This document shows, in pieces, positions 1-6,790 of a stretch of 8,034 nt of DNA (positions are counted from its first letter, which is position 1; the number at the start of each line of letters is the position of its first letter). Where the stretch lies: assembly GCA_003451785.1 (NCBI GenBank), contig DMJL01000307.1, positions 1-8,034 of the forward strand, read 5' to 3'. Below the pieces are notes generated by a model. It saw nothing but the letters and a program-made list of their open reading frames with translations. It ran no database searches and was not told the origin of the DNA. A program made the position numbers and the translations under genes. The stretch comes from Bacteroidales bacterium (GTDB lineage Bacteria; Bacteroidota; Bacteroidia; Bacteroidales; UBA7960).

Positions 1-671
1 GCATGAATTATTATACCATGCTCTGCCGCCATCTCAGCAGCAGAAGTAGGGTCATCGGCATGGTTCTCACCATCACTAAGTATGACTATCACATTACTTT
101 TCATTTTATCAACATCGAATGCAGCCACAGCTCTTTCTATTGCTGCACCCAAAGCAGTACCCTGCACTGCCATCTGTTCGGGGCGCACTATTGGAAGCAT
201 CATTTGCAATGCGGAACGGTCGTTGGTAATAGGAATCTGAGCGATAGCAGTACCGGCAAAGGTTACCAATCCTATTCTATCGTAGTCAAGTTGTTGCAAT
301 ATTCGAGATGCGGCCAACCTCGCCCTTTCTATCCTATTGGGCTTTATGTCTTCTGCGAGCATGCTTCGGCTTACATCGAGCATAATTACCAAATTAACGC
401 CATGCCGTTCAACCTCTTCAGGTTGCACGCCTACCATAGGATTTGCAATTGCTACAACTAAGAAACCCACAGCCATTGAAAGAAAAACGAATCGCAACCA
501 AGGTCGCCTTACCGACATAAGCGGTATCAGCTTTTGGACTTCTTCTATTCGACCAAATCTTTTTAATGCCCTCATTCGCAAAAATCGAGATATTGCAAAA
601 ATTATTACCATTGCCGGAAGCACCAGCAAGTAGTAAAGATATTGTGGGTTTTCAAATTTGAAGGCTTCCAT
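1..671 (-). CDS. batB: BatB-like VWA-domain membrane protein (partial, C-terminus beyond window)
   Basis: The reading frame is open from an ATG at 669-671 to the left edge, giving 223 codons with no stop, so the C-terminal part is missing. Residues about 11-28 and 55-74 are hydrophobic and look like two membrane helices. They are followed by a VWA domain with an intact MIDAS site: DVSRS at residues 99-103, a later threonine in the segment ITNDRSA, and SDGEN at 199-203. The order of two helices then VWA is that of the BatA/BatB family, and full-length members are usually about 330-350 residues. The gene starts 9 bp after the batA stop and is probably co-transcribed with it. In Bacteroides fragilis the bat operon was linked to aerotolerance, but the molecular function is unsettled. 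I call it BatB because it follows the BatA-like gene; the missing C-terminus (one more helix, or a TPR domain) would help confirm this. Confidence 0.88.
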   Translation of the reverse strand, partial: MEAFKFENPQYLYYLLVLPAMVIIFAISRFLRMRALKRFGRIEEVQKLIPLMSVRRPWLRFVFLSMAVGFLVVAIANPMVGVQPEEVERHGVNLVIMLDVSRSMLAEDIKPNRIERARLAASRILQQLDYDRIGLVTFAGTAIAQIPITNDRSALQMMLPIVRPEQMAVQGTALGAAIERAVAAFDVDKMKSNVIVILSDGENHADDPTSAAEMAAEHGIIIH

Positions 672-680
672 ACAATTTGC

Positions 681-1670
681 TTAAGGATTGGATTTCAACC
701 AAGTGTTTCTTAGCAAGAATTCCAATATCAATAATGCTAAAGCTAGTAATAACAAAGGAAAAAACTCATCGTGTCGAACTTCAAGTTCTGTAATCTCAGT
801 CCGAGTGCGTTCCATCGTATCTATCTCACGGTAAATTTGTCTAAGTTTATCCATAGTTCCTGCCCAAAAATACTTTCCGCCAGTTTCCTCAGCAATACTA
901 TTGAGCAATTCATCATCAATGGGCATTTCCACCATTTCTCTGCGAATACCAAAAGGCGTTTCTACCGGAAACGGTACGAGTCCTTCTGAGCCAACACCGA
1001 TGGTATAAATTCTTATTCCCAACAATCTGGCCATTTCGGCTGAAGTTCTCGGGTCGATTACACCGGCATTGTTGATTCCATCGGTGAGTAGAATAATCAC
1101 TCTACTAACTGCTTGGCTATTGCGCAACCGATTGATAGCAGTAGCTATACCGTCGCCAATGGCAGTACCGTCTTCTACCATGCCGGTACTCACTGCTTCC
1201 AGTAGTCCCGCGAGACTGGCGTGGTCGGTAGTGGGAGGGCTGAGCGTAAAACTTTCGCCGCTAAAAAGAGTAATTCCAATGCGGTCTGTTGGTCGCATGG
1301 AGATAAACTCCAAGGCAGTTTCTTTAGCTGCATGCATTCTATTGGGAGCAAAATCCTCGGCAAGCATCGAACCACTAATATCCACAGCTATCACTATATC
1401 TATGCCTTCCGATTCGGTGGTTACTTCGCGAAATGCAGATTGGGGGCGAGCTATAGCAAAAATGACCAAAATCAAGGCACCAATCCTCAGTAAAAAAGGT
1501 AGGTGCATCATTCGAAGACGAAAACTCTTTCGTACATTTTGAATATAAAACGAATGTGCAAACCTTATATCGGCACTCTGGCTTTTGTGCTTGCGCAAAT
1601 ACCACACAACCACAACTGGAATCAGCAGCAACAATAGCAAAACTTGGGGGTTTACAAATTGTATTTCCAC
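681..1670 (-). CDS. batA: BatA-like VWA-domain membrane protein
   Basis: This 329-residue protein has two N-terminal membrane helices (about 8-25 and 57-75), a VWA domain, and one C-terminal helix (about 303-320), which is the full BatA layout and length. The MIDAS metal site is intact: DISGS at 97-101, threonines at 147-148 in PPTTDH, and TDGIN at 196-200. With this topology the VWA domain sits between the second and third helices, on one side of the inner membrane. The start codon is GTG at 1668-1670, directly after the TAA of the upstream gene. An AGAAG motif five bases before it (1676-1680) can serve as ribosome-binding site. The next methionine is at residue 54 and would remove the first helix, so GTG is the best start. 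VWA domains of this kind usually bind partner proteins through the metal; the partner is unknown, and MoxR and the other Bat proteins are the obvious candidates. Confidence 0.93.
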   Translation of the reverse strand: MEIQFVNPQVLLLLLLIPVVVVWYLRKHKSQSADIRFAHSFYIQNVRKSFRLRMMHLPFLLRIGALILVIFAIARPQSAFREVTTESEGIDIVIAVDISGSMLAEDFAPNRMHAAKETALEFISMRPTDRIGITLFSGESFTLSPPTTDHASLAGLLEAVSTGMVEDGTAIGDGIATAINRLRNSQAVSRVIILLTDGINNAGVIDPRTSAEMARLLGIRIYTIGVGSEGLVPFPVETPFGIRREMVEMPIDDELLNSIAEETGGKYFWAGTMDKLRQIYREIDTMERTRTEITELEVRHDEFFPLLLLALALLILEFLLRNTWLKSNP

Positions 1671-2720
1671 TTATGCTTCTGTTTTGGTTTGGGGGTTTAA
1701 TTCAGAATCCGATGTGCCCTCTACTCCATTCACGGCGTTTGGCTCAACGGTTTCTTGAGCAGTACTTTTTACAAACAAAATAGCATTGGCCATGCAAACA
1801 TCATTGGTGCTTCCATCCGGCTGCAATTTTGCAAACTTTGCAAGGTCGGCAGTTCGCAATAGGTTCTCAATCATGATTAAAAGATGCTGTTCATGCATTA
1901 AACCACTCAACAAGGCAAGGGTTTCATCGGTGGTAATTTCCAATGCTTTTATAGCAAATCTTCTCTCCAAATAATGTCTTAAGATGTATGTTAGCTCAAT
2001 ATAATACAGTTTCACTTTTCCAGATTGCCAAAGCTTTTTTTGCTGTAGTCTTTCAAGATTTTTCAGAGCTTCTACATGCGCTGGAAGTTCGGGCTTAGGG
2101 TTTTGTAATTTATGATTCTTTCTTAAGGCTATTGTGTCTCTAAATTTTTTAATGATGTAATAGAGTACCATAATTCCAAGTAAAACCGGAATAACAACCG
2201 AGGCTATTTCTCTAAAACTCCAAGGCATACTCAATATGGGTTTCACATCGTAGGGCGTATCGCCTTCTTGTATTGCAATATCTTGCACGGATACCAACAT
2301 AGCCTCGGTTTCCACTTCCATGGTATCCTGATTTTCGATGATGGTAAAAACCACCGGCGGTATAGGATGAAATCCGGAAGCGAAAGAAGTAGCTATCAAG
2401 GTTTGGCTCAATACTCTATTTCCGCTGCTGTTTGTGGTGTCAATGGGTTGCAAACTTAGTATTTCGATATTTGCAGCAAAATCCTGCACCAATAACGGCC
2501 ACACTGCAACTTGGGTTGGAGGCAAATGCAATTGAATATCAATAGTAAATTGCTCACCTATTTTTATAGAATCGGGCGCAATGGCAATTGTCGCTTTTGG
2601 ATTTGCAGCTGATGGTAAGTATGCCATTAGCATAAATGCTGCCAATATTAATCCCTTTGACCACCCAACCCGATGAGCCAAAAAGTTTGGTTTTAATAAT
2701 TGAAATAATATTGGCATCAT
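1671..2720 (-). CDS. Bat-operon membrane protein with BatD-like outer domain and cytosolic tail
   Basis: This 349-residue protein has no function I can name. The N-terminus holds a hydrophobic stretch at about 23-39 ending in PSAAN, which resembles a signal peptide or anchor. Residues about 42-150 are rich in beta-strand patterns and look like an immunoglobulin-type extracytoplasmic domain of the BatD kind (SIKIGEQFTIDI near residue 51). A second membrane helix lies at about 172-190, followed by basic residues (KKFRD), so the rest is probably cytosolic. The tail has a helical segment at about 212-270 (HVEALKNLERLQQKK, then YILRHYLERRF) similar to the cytosolic domain of DUF4381-type proteins of bat-like operons. 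The last 30 residues are polar and low in complexity. Its start overlaps the DUF58 stop in an ATGA (2717-2720), which implies translational coupling. Two adjacent ATG codons (2718-2720 and 2715-2717) are possible starts. The position between the DUF58 gene and batA is usual in Bacteroidota. Confidence 0.85.
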   Translation of the reverse strand: MMPILFQLLKPNFLAHRVGWSKGLILAAFMLMAYLPSAANPKATIAIAPDSIKIGEQFTIDIQLHLPPTQVAVWPLLVQDFAANIEILSLQPIDTTNSSGNRVLSQTLIATSFASGFHPIPPVVFTIIENQDTMEVETEAMLVSVQDIAIQEGDTPYDVKPILSMPWSFREIASVVIPVLLGIMVLYYIIKKFRDTIALRKNHKLQNPKPELPAHVEALKNLERLQQKKLWQSGKVKLYYIELTYILRHYLERRFAIKALEITTDETLALLSGLMHEQHLLIMIENLLRTADLAKFAKLQPDGSTNDVCMANAILFVKSTAQETVEPNAVNGVEGTSDSELNPQTKTEA

Positions 2721-3589
2721 TGCAAACTTCTGCTTTTAAATAGGTTTATCAAAGGTCGCACAAAATCTGTATGGGTGGGAATGGTAGCAACATCTACTCC
2801 CGCTTTCGCAAAAATTCGTTTCAACTTTGCTTCATGCTGCAAATTCCAAGACCTTATTTTCTCTTGCACCCTTTCGCTCGAAGTATCTATCCAAAACACT
2901 TCGCCCGTTTCGGCATCCGAAAATTTTAAAATGCCCATCGGGGGGATAGCCATCTCGCGATTATCAAACACCCTGATACAAACCATATCGTGTTTTTTGT
3001 TGGCAATATTGAGTGCGCTTTCAAATGTGTGTTGATTGAAATCGGATATCAAAAAAGAGATAGATTTTTTTTTGATAATGTGTTGTAGATATTTGAGTGG
3101 CACTGATAAATCGGTGCCTTTGCTTGTGGGGACAAAAGTGATAATCTCCCTGATGATTCTCAAAATATGTCTGCTTCCTTTCTTGGGTGGTATAAATTTC
3201 TCGACCACATCGCTAAAAAATATTACACCCACCTTGTCGTTATTGGCCAAAGCTGAGAAAGCCAATACTCCCGATATTTCGGCAATGATTTCAGCTTTGT
3301 TGCGACCAAGTGCCCCAAACTGATTGGAGCCACTCATATCTATCAGCAGCATTACGGTGAGTTCGCGCTCCTCTTCAAAAACCTTCACAAAAGGGTGGTT
3401 TAGCCTGGCGGTAACATTCCAGTCAATGCTTCGTATATCGTCTCCATATTGATACTCCCTAACCTCCGAAAAAGCAATTCCACGACCTTTGAAAGCACTA
3501 TGATAGTACCCTGCAAAGACTTGATTGGTAAGTCCACGAGTCTTTATTTCAATTTTCCTGACTTTCTTTATCAGGTTGCTGGTGTCCAT
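2717..3589 (-). CDS. DUF58 family protein (VWA-like, MoxR-associated)
   Basis: This 290-residue soluble protein carries the DUF58 hallmark at about residues 35-62 (GRGIAFSEVREY, then GDDIRSIDWNVTAR). A VWA-like fold follows, with DMSGS at 84-88 as first metal-binding motif, a TD pair at 159-160, and LISDF at 180-184 as the last strand and loop. There are no membrane helices or signal peptide, so it should be cytosolic. DUF58 proteins are nearly always encoded next to a MoxR ATPase, and they are thought to act as its partner or adaptor; the biochemical role is not established. The ATG at 3587-3589 is preceded by AAGAG within CCCAAGAGAC, a fair ribosome-binding site, and lies 10 bp after the moxR stop. 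The 3' end overlaps the next gene by four bases. Confidence 0.93.
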   Translation of the reverse strand: MDTSNLIKKVRKIEIKTRGLTNQVFAGYYHSAFKGRGIAFSEVREYQYGDDIRSIDWNVTARLNHPFVKVFEEERELTVMLLIDMSGSNQFGALGRNKAEIIAEISGVLAFSALANNDKVGVIFFSDVVEKFIPPKKGSRHILRIIREIITFVPTSKGTDLSVPLKYLQHIIKKKSISFLISDFNQHTFESALNIANKKHDMVCIRVFDNREMAIPPMGILKFSDAETGEVFWIDTSSERVQEKIRSWNLQHEAKLKRIFAKAGVDVATIPTHTDFVRPLINLFKSRSLQ

Positions 3590-3599
3590 GTCTCTTGGG

Positions 3600-4586
3600 T
3601 TATGGAACTTCTACGGTGTTCAAAATCTGTTCAATAATATGCTCAGTGGTAATGTTTTCTGCTTCGGCTTCGTAAGTAACACCTATTCGGTGTCTTAGCA
3701 CATCGGCACATATTGCCCTAACATCCTCCGGAACCACATATCCTCGCCGCTTGATAAATGCATGGGCTTTTGAAGCCATAGCCATGTAAATACTAGCCCT
3801 TGGCGAACCACCATGACTTATAAGCCCTTCAAGATTTCTAAGTTTAAATTGCCCTGGGTTGCGAGTAGCTATTACAATATCCAAAATATAATTTTCGATT
3901 TTTTCGTCGATATAAACATCCTTCACCACGCTTCGAGCCGTCAATATGCTTTGCTGATCTACCACTTTTGATGTGCTTGGGAATTCATGCAACAAGTTGC
4001 GCCGCATAATGCTTCGCTCATCCTCCCGATCAGGGTATCCAATAACCACCTTCAGCATGAAGCGGTCTAATTGTGCCTCGGGTAGGGGATAGGTGCCCTC
4101 CTGCTCAATGGGGTTCTCAGTGGCCAACACCAGAAAAGGCTCGTGGAGTTTAAATGTGGACTCACCAATGGTAACTTGCCGCTCTTGCATGGATTCTAAT
4201 AAAGCACTCTGCACTTTGGCAGGTGCCCGATTGATCTCGTCTGCCAGAATAAAATTTGCAAAAATAGGCCCCTTGCGCACCACAAACGCTTCATTCTTTT
4301 GGCTGTAAATCAGCGTTCCGATAAGGTCGGCAGGTAGCAAATCGGGGGTAAATTGTATGCGGCTAAACTTTGCATCTATAGTGTTGGCCAGCGATTTGAT
4401 GGCCATAGTCTTGGCAAGTCCCGGTACACCCTCCAATAGAATATGACCTCCGGTAAGAAGCCCAATCAAAAGTCTATCTATCATGGTGTGTTGGCCAACA
4501 ATTACCTTTGCCATTTCGTGTTTTATGGCATCTACAAAAGAACTTTCTTGCTGTATGCGTTCGTTTAGCTCTCTAATATCCATCAT
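3600..4586 (-). CDS. moxR: MoxR-type AAA+ ATPase
   Basis: This 328-residue protein is a complete MoxR-family AAA+ ATPase. It shows a Walker A motif GVPGLAKT at 53-60, a Walker B motif FILADEINRAP at 112-122, sensor 1 in LATENP at 154-159, and the MoxR-specific GTYPLPEAQLDRF at 164-176. The C-terminal third is the helical lid domain (GSPRAS at about 256-261). MoxR proteins are believed to act as ATP-driven chaperones that activate or remodel proteins, working with VWA-domain partners. Here such partners follow immediately downstream (DUF58, BatA, BatB). It is the first gene of the minus-strand cluster, with a 327-bp gap upstream, so transcription of the cluster probably begins there. Two consecutive ATG codons (4584-4586 and 4581-4583) are both possible starts, and no good Shine-Dalgarno is seen. 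The gene symbol is the family name; orthology to Paracoccus moxR is not implied. Confidence 0.95.
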   Translation of the reverse strand: MMDIRELNERIQQESSFVDAIKHEMAKVIVGQHTMIDRLLIGLLTGGHILLEGVPGLAKTMAIKSLANTIDAKFSRIQFTPDLLPADLIGTLIYSQKNEAFVVRKGPIFANFILADEINRAPAKVQSALLESMQERQVTIGESTFKLHEPFLVLATENPIEQEGTYPLPEAQLDRFMLKVVIGYPDREDERSIMRRNLLHEFPSTSKVVDQQSILTARSVVKDVYIDEKIENYILDIVIATRNPGQFKLRNLEGLISHGGSPRASIYMAMASKAHAFIKRRGYVVPEDVRAICADVLRHRIGVTYEAEAENITTEHIIEQILNTVEVP

Positions 4587-4648
4587 GGATTATCGGTTTA
4601 TTTTGTACGAATAGTTTGTATTGTGCAACTTTTGAATTATAAAAAGCA

Positions 4649-4660
4649 GGCAAATTTGCC
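4649..4660. repeat. Perfect 12-bp palindrome GGCAAATTTGCC
   Basis: The sequence reads the same on both strands, as a dimeric repressor or activator site would. It lies 63-74 bp before the moxR start, just downstream of the -7-like box at 4678-4685, a place where a bound protein would block early transcription. It may instead be chance in AT-rich DNA; no regulator is known to bind it. Confidence 0.6.
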
Positions 4661-4677
4661 ATTACAAAATCAATTTG

Positions 4678-4685
4678 CAAAAATA
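4678..4685 (-). promoter_or_regulatory. Possible -7 box of the bat cluster promoter
   Basis: On the minus strand these bases read TATTTTTG, an exact match to the Bacteroidota -7 consensus TAnnTTTG. Transcription would start near 4671 and leave a leader of about 85 bases before moxR. I find no clear TTG-type -33 element at the usual distance upstream, and such an AT-rich box can occur by chance, so this is a weak call. Confidence 0.3.
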
Positions 4686-4703
4686 TCAATTCCTTATACA
4701 GAT

Positions 4704-4717
4704 GGCTAAGATTAGCC
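4704..4717. repeat. Inverted repeat GGCTAA-GA-TTAGCC
   Basis: Two perfect 6-bp arms are separated by two bases. It shares 4716-4717 with the next inverted repeat, so if transcribed the two hairpins could not both form fully. It lies upstream of the possible -7 box of moxR, and an operator role is at least as likely as an RNA role. Confidence 0.6.
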
Positions 4718-4735
4718 GTTAAAATTAGTTAACGG
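4716..4735. repeat. Inverted repeat CCGTTAA-6 nt-TTAACGG
   Basis: Two perfect 7-bp arms flank a 6-base centre, making a 20-bp symmetrical element. It is about 180 bp beyond the rlmN stop and 130 bp before moxR. No T-run follows on the minus strand, so an intrinsic terminator is unlikely; a binding site is possible. Confidence 0.6.
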
Positions 4736-4913
4736 TTTACCTCTTTTTAGAGAACAGATTAGCAGCTTTGCAAGTCATGTGTTTGTGTAAGATTTACTAA
4801 GAAAATGTCTATTGGAAGACACCACTAATCAATTGCAAAAAGATTGACCTTATAAAAAGTTTGGATCTGCGTAAATCTGTTTTGCCGAAGTGTTGAGTAA
4901 AACACAAAACGGT

Positions 4914-5960
4914 TTAAAATGTATTTAGAGTTTTGTTTTTCAGCATTTTGGTAGAAAGCAACCCACATGCTGCATCAATATCTTGCCCTCGGGATTTTCT
5001 GATGGTAGTAATCAAGCCCTTTTGTTCGAGCAGTTGTTGAAACACCTGCATGTCTTCTTCGGTTGGTGTTTGCAGCGGATTGTTGGGTAAAGAGTGATAG
5101 CGCAACAGATTTATCCGACACTTCATGCCATTCAAAATCCTTGCAATCTCGTTGGCATGTGTTCGTGAGTGATTTACTCCTTTGAAAACAATGTACTCAA
5201 AAGAAATTCTTCGTGTCCTATCAGCAGCCGGTGTCTTTATAGCTTCTAAAATCTCCTTTATAGGATGTGCTTTTTGCATGGGCATCAATTCTTGTCTTTC
5301 TGAATCGAATGGAGAGTGCAGACTTATGGCAAGATTGCAAGTGCTTTTTTGGAGAAACTCTTCGAGAGCGGGAAGTAATCCTATAGTAGAAACAGTAATT
5401 CGCTTTGCACTCATTCCGAACCCGTAGGAAGAAGTAAGTATTTCAAGGCTTTTGAGGGTTTCTTGCAAGTTGTCTAATGGTTCACCCATACCCATATACA
5501 CTATGTTGGTTAGTGTTTGTCGTTCGGGAAGACTGCGAATTTGGTTTAATATTTCGCCGGCAGTTAAATTTCCTTGCAGTCCCTGTGTGGCGGTCATGCA
5601 AAATCGGCATCCCATGCGGCATCCCACCTGTGTTGACACGCATAAAGTGCTTCTGGATGTCTCGGGCATATATGCGGCTTCTACAAAACGGCCTTGGCTG
5701 ACAGCAAACAAATACTTTTTTGTGCCGTCCTTAGATACCTGAACCTGAGTAGGGGCATACAAACCCATGGCGAACCTTTCTTGAAGCATGTTGCGCGCAC
5801 TTAGCGAAATATTGGTCATTTGCTCCACAGTATCAACGCCTTTGCTGTACAACCATTGCGCAATTTGCGCTGCTGTATAGCTTGGAAGTCCTAAATCGGT
5901 AACTTCTTGCTTCAACTCTTGCAGTGTAAGTCCAAAGAGTATTTTCTTGGTATCTACCAT
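4914..5960 (-). CDS. rlmN: Dual-specificity RNA methyltransferase RlmN
   Basis: This 348-residue radical-SAM enzyme adds a methyl group to C2 of adenosine 2503 in 23S rRNA and, in E. coli, to A37 of some tRNAs. The iron-sulfur cluster motif CxxxCxxC is C114, C118 and C121 in VGCRMGCRFC. C107, seven residues earlier, matches E. coli C118. C332 in DAACGLL matches E. coli C355, the cysteine that carries the methyl intermediate. GMGEP at 157-161 is the SAM-binding motif, and the N-terminal 100 residues match the RNA-binding accessory domain. Length fits the family. The C355-type cysteine together with the overall motif set separates it from unrelated radical-SAM enzymes. Resistance-type Cfr enzymes modify C8 of the same base and share this cysteine pair, but the ordinary context favours RlmN. 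It is a single minus-strand gene, divergent from the yciO-like gene. Confidence 0.96.
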   Translation of the reverse strand: MVDTKKILFGLTLQELKQEVTDLGLPSYTAAQIAQWLYSKGVDTVEQMTNISLSARNMLQERFAMGLYAPTQVQVSKDGTKKYLFAVSQGRFVEAAYMPETSRSTLCVSTQVGCRMGCRFCMTATQGLQGNLTAGEILNQIRSLPERQTLTNIVYMGMGEPLDNLQETLKSLEILTSSYGFGMSAKRITVSTIGLLPALEEFLQKSTCNLAISLHSPFDSERQELMPMQKAHPIKEILEAIKTPAADRTRRISFEYIVFKGVNHSRTHANEIARILNGMKCRINLLRYHSLPNNPLQTPTEEDMQVFQQLLEQKGLITTIRKSRGQDIDAACGLLSTKMLKNKTLNTF

Positions 5961-5979
5961 TCCATATTCAAATTTTGTG

Positions 5980-5987
5980 CGAAGGTA
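5980..5987 (-). promoter_or_regulatory. Possible -7 box for rlmN
   Basis: The minus strand reads TACCTTCG, one base from the TAnnTTTG consensus, 20 bp before the rlmN start. No matching -33 element is visible. The position suits a promoter with a short leader, but the match is weak. Confidence 0.22.
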
Positions 5988-6087
5988 AGGTTAATAAATG
6001 CATCCTATATGCTGTTGTCGGTGATTTGAAGCAATAGCAATTTACAGCACCTTGCTTTAATAAAGTTGACCAAACTACGGACTCTGC

Positions 6088-6103
6088 TAATTAGATGTAA
6101 TTA
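6088..6103. repeat. Paired TAATTA half-sites in the divergent promoter region
   Basis: Two copies of the self-complementary hexamer TAATTA are separated by GATG, so their centres are 10 bp apart, one helical turn. They lie 19 bp before the possible -7 box of the plus-strand genes. This could be an operator or simply AT-rich DNA. Confidence 0.4.
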
Positions 6104-6121
6104 AAGAATGGATGTGCGTAA

Positions 6122-6129
6122 AATATTTG
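6122..6129 (+). promoter_or_regulatory. Possible -7 box for the yciO-cupin-kdsA operon
   Basis: The bases AATATTTG differ by one from the TAnnTTTG consensus and lie 28 bp before the first ATG, giving a leader of about 20 bases. No TTG-type -33 box is seen at the right distance, so confidence is low. Confidence 0.28.
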
Positions 6130-6157
6130 TACTTTTATCATTTAGACAACCAGAATT

Positions 6158-6778
6158 ATGCTGCTAAAGATTTATCCCGAAAATCCTAATTCTAAACATA
6201 TTCAACAGGTAGTGGATTGCTTGAGGCAAGGCGGGGTAATTATTTATCCTACCGATACAATGTATGCAATAGGCTGCGACCTATATCAGATAAGAGCTGT
6301 AGAAAGAGTGGCTCAATTGAAAGGCATTGCCTTAGAAAAAGCTAATTTTTCGATAATTTGCACCGATTTGAGCAATATCTCCGACTATACCCGCCCATTC
6401 AGCAATCAGGTATATAAGGCTATGAAAAGGGCATTACCAGGTCCTTTTACTTTTATTTTGAATGCCAGCAACCAAGTTCCCCGCATTTTTCAGAGCAAGA
6501 AAAAGACCATTGGAATAAGAATTCCTGATAATTCCATACCTCGATTAATTGCCAACGAGCTAGGAAATCCGATTATTTCTACCACAGTTTTTTCCCTCTC
6601 GGATGATTTGGAATCGCTGACCGACCCTGAACTTCTCTACGAAGAATTTTTGGATAAGGTGGATATGGTCATCGACGGCGGAATTGGAGAAACTGAAGTT
6701 TCCACCATAGTAGATTGCACTGGCGATGAAATGGTGGTAGTAAGGGAGGGCAAAGGCGATTTTGAATCCCTATTGTAA
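6158..6778 (+). CDS. yciO: YciO-like protein of the TsaC/Sua5/YrdC family
   Basis: This 206-residue protein has the YrdC fold. PTDTMYAIGC at 31-40, GPFTFIL at 95-101, TIGIRIPDN at 117-125, STIVD at 182-186 and VREG at 195-198 line up along the family. True TsaC/Sua5 enzymes make threonylcarbamoyl-AMP for the t6A37 modification of tRNA and carry KxR and SxN motifs for ATP binding. Here the first region reads KGIALEKANFS (55-65) and the second STTVF (141-145), so the conserved arginine and asparagine are not evident. From memory of E. coli YciO, also about 206 residues, this protein resembles it in length, in the opening (IYPENPNSKHI, like IHPDNPQQRLI) and in the STS-type motif. The role of YciO is unsettled, so a confident 'threonylcarbamoyl-AMP synthase' label is not justified. 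It is the first gene of a plus-strand operon; the ATG lacks a clear Shine-Dalgarno. Confidence 0.85.
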   Translation: MLLKIYPENPNSKHIQQVVDCLRQGGVIIYPTDTMYAIGCDLYQIRAVERVAQLKGIALEKANFSIICTDLSNISDYTRPFSNQVYKAMKRALPGPFTFILNASNQVPRIFQSKKKTIGIRIPDNSIPRLIANELGNPIISTTVFSLSDDLESLTDPELLYEEFLDKVDMVIDGGIGETEVSTIVDCTGDEMVVVREGKGDFESLL

Positions 6779-6790
6779 AGTTTAGTACCA

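Larger units (their letters stand above)
4587..4913. other. 327-bp non-coding gap between rlmN and moxR
   Basis: No credible gene is seen on either strand. The gap separates two minus-strand genes, so it should contain the 3' end of the rlmN transcript and the promoter of the bat cluster. It holds a perfect 12-bp palindrome (4649-4660), two overlapping inverted repeats (4704-4735) and a -7-like box (4678-4685). Just after the rlmN stop, 4879-4910 can fold weakly on the minus strand: GTGTT/AACAC inside GTTTT/AAAAC, with a bulge. No T-run follows, so I do not call it a terminator. Confidence 0.7.

Noticed and set aside
3..461. 152-codon plus-strand frame at the left edge
   Set aside because: It lies opposite batB, whose frame shows the MIDAS motifs; the plus-strand product is cysteine- and histidine-rich with no family resemblance.
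1069..1542. 157-codon open frame on the plus strand inside batA
   Set aside because: It is antisense to a well-supported VWA gene, has no recognisable domain, and its composition fits a shadow of the batA reading frame.
4636..4641. TATAAT on the minus strand upstream of moxR
   Set aside because: It matches the E. coli -10 box, but Bacteroidota primary sigma factors prefer TAnnTTTG, and no TTGACA-like box is at 17 bp.
4879..4910. Hairpin after the rlmN stop as intrinsic terminator
   Set aside because: The stem is short and interrupted by a bulge, is AT-rich, and no T-run follows it on the minus strand.
4914..5960. Cfr-type antibiotic-resistance methyltransferase instead of RlmN
   Set aside because: The length, N-terminal domain, five-cysteine pattern and ordinary housekeeping setting fit RlmN, and there are no mobile elements nearby.
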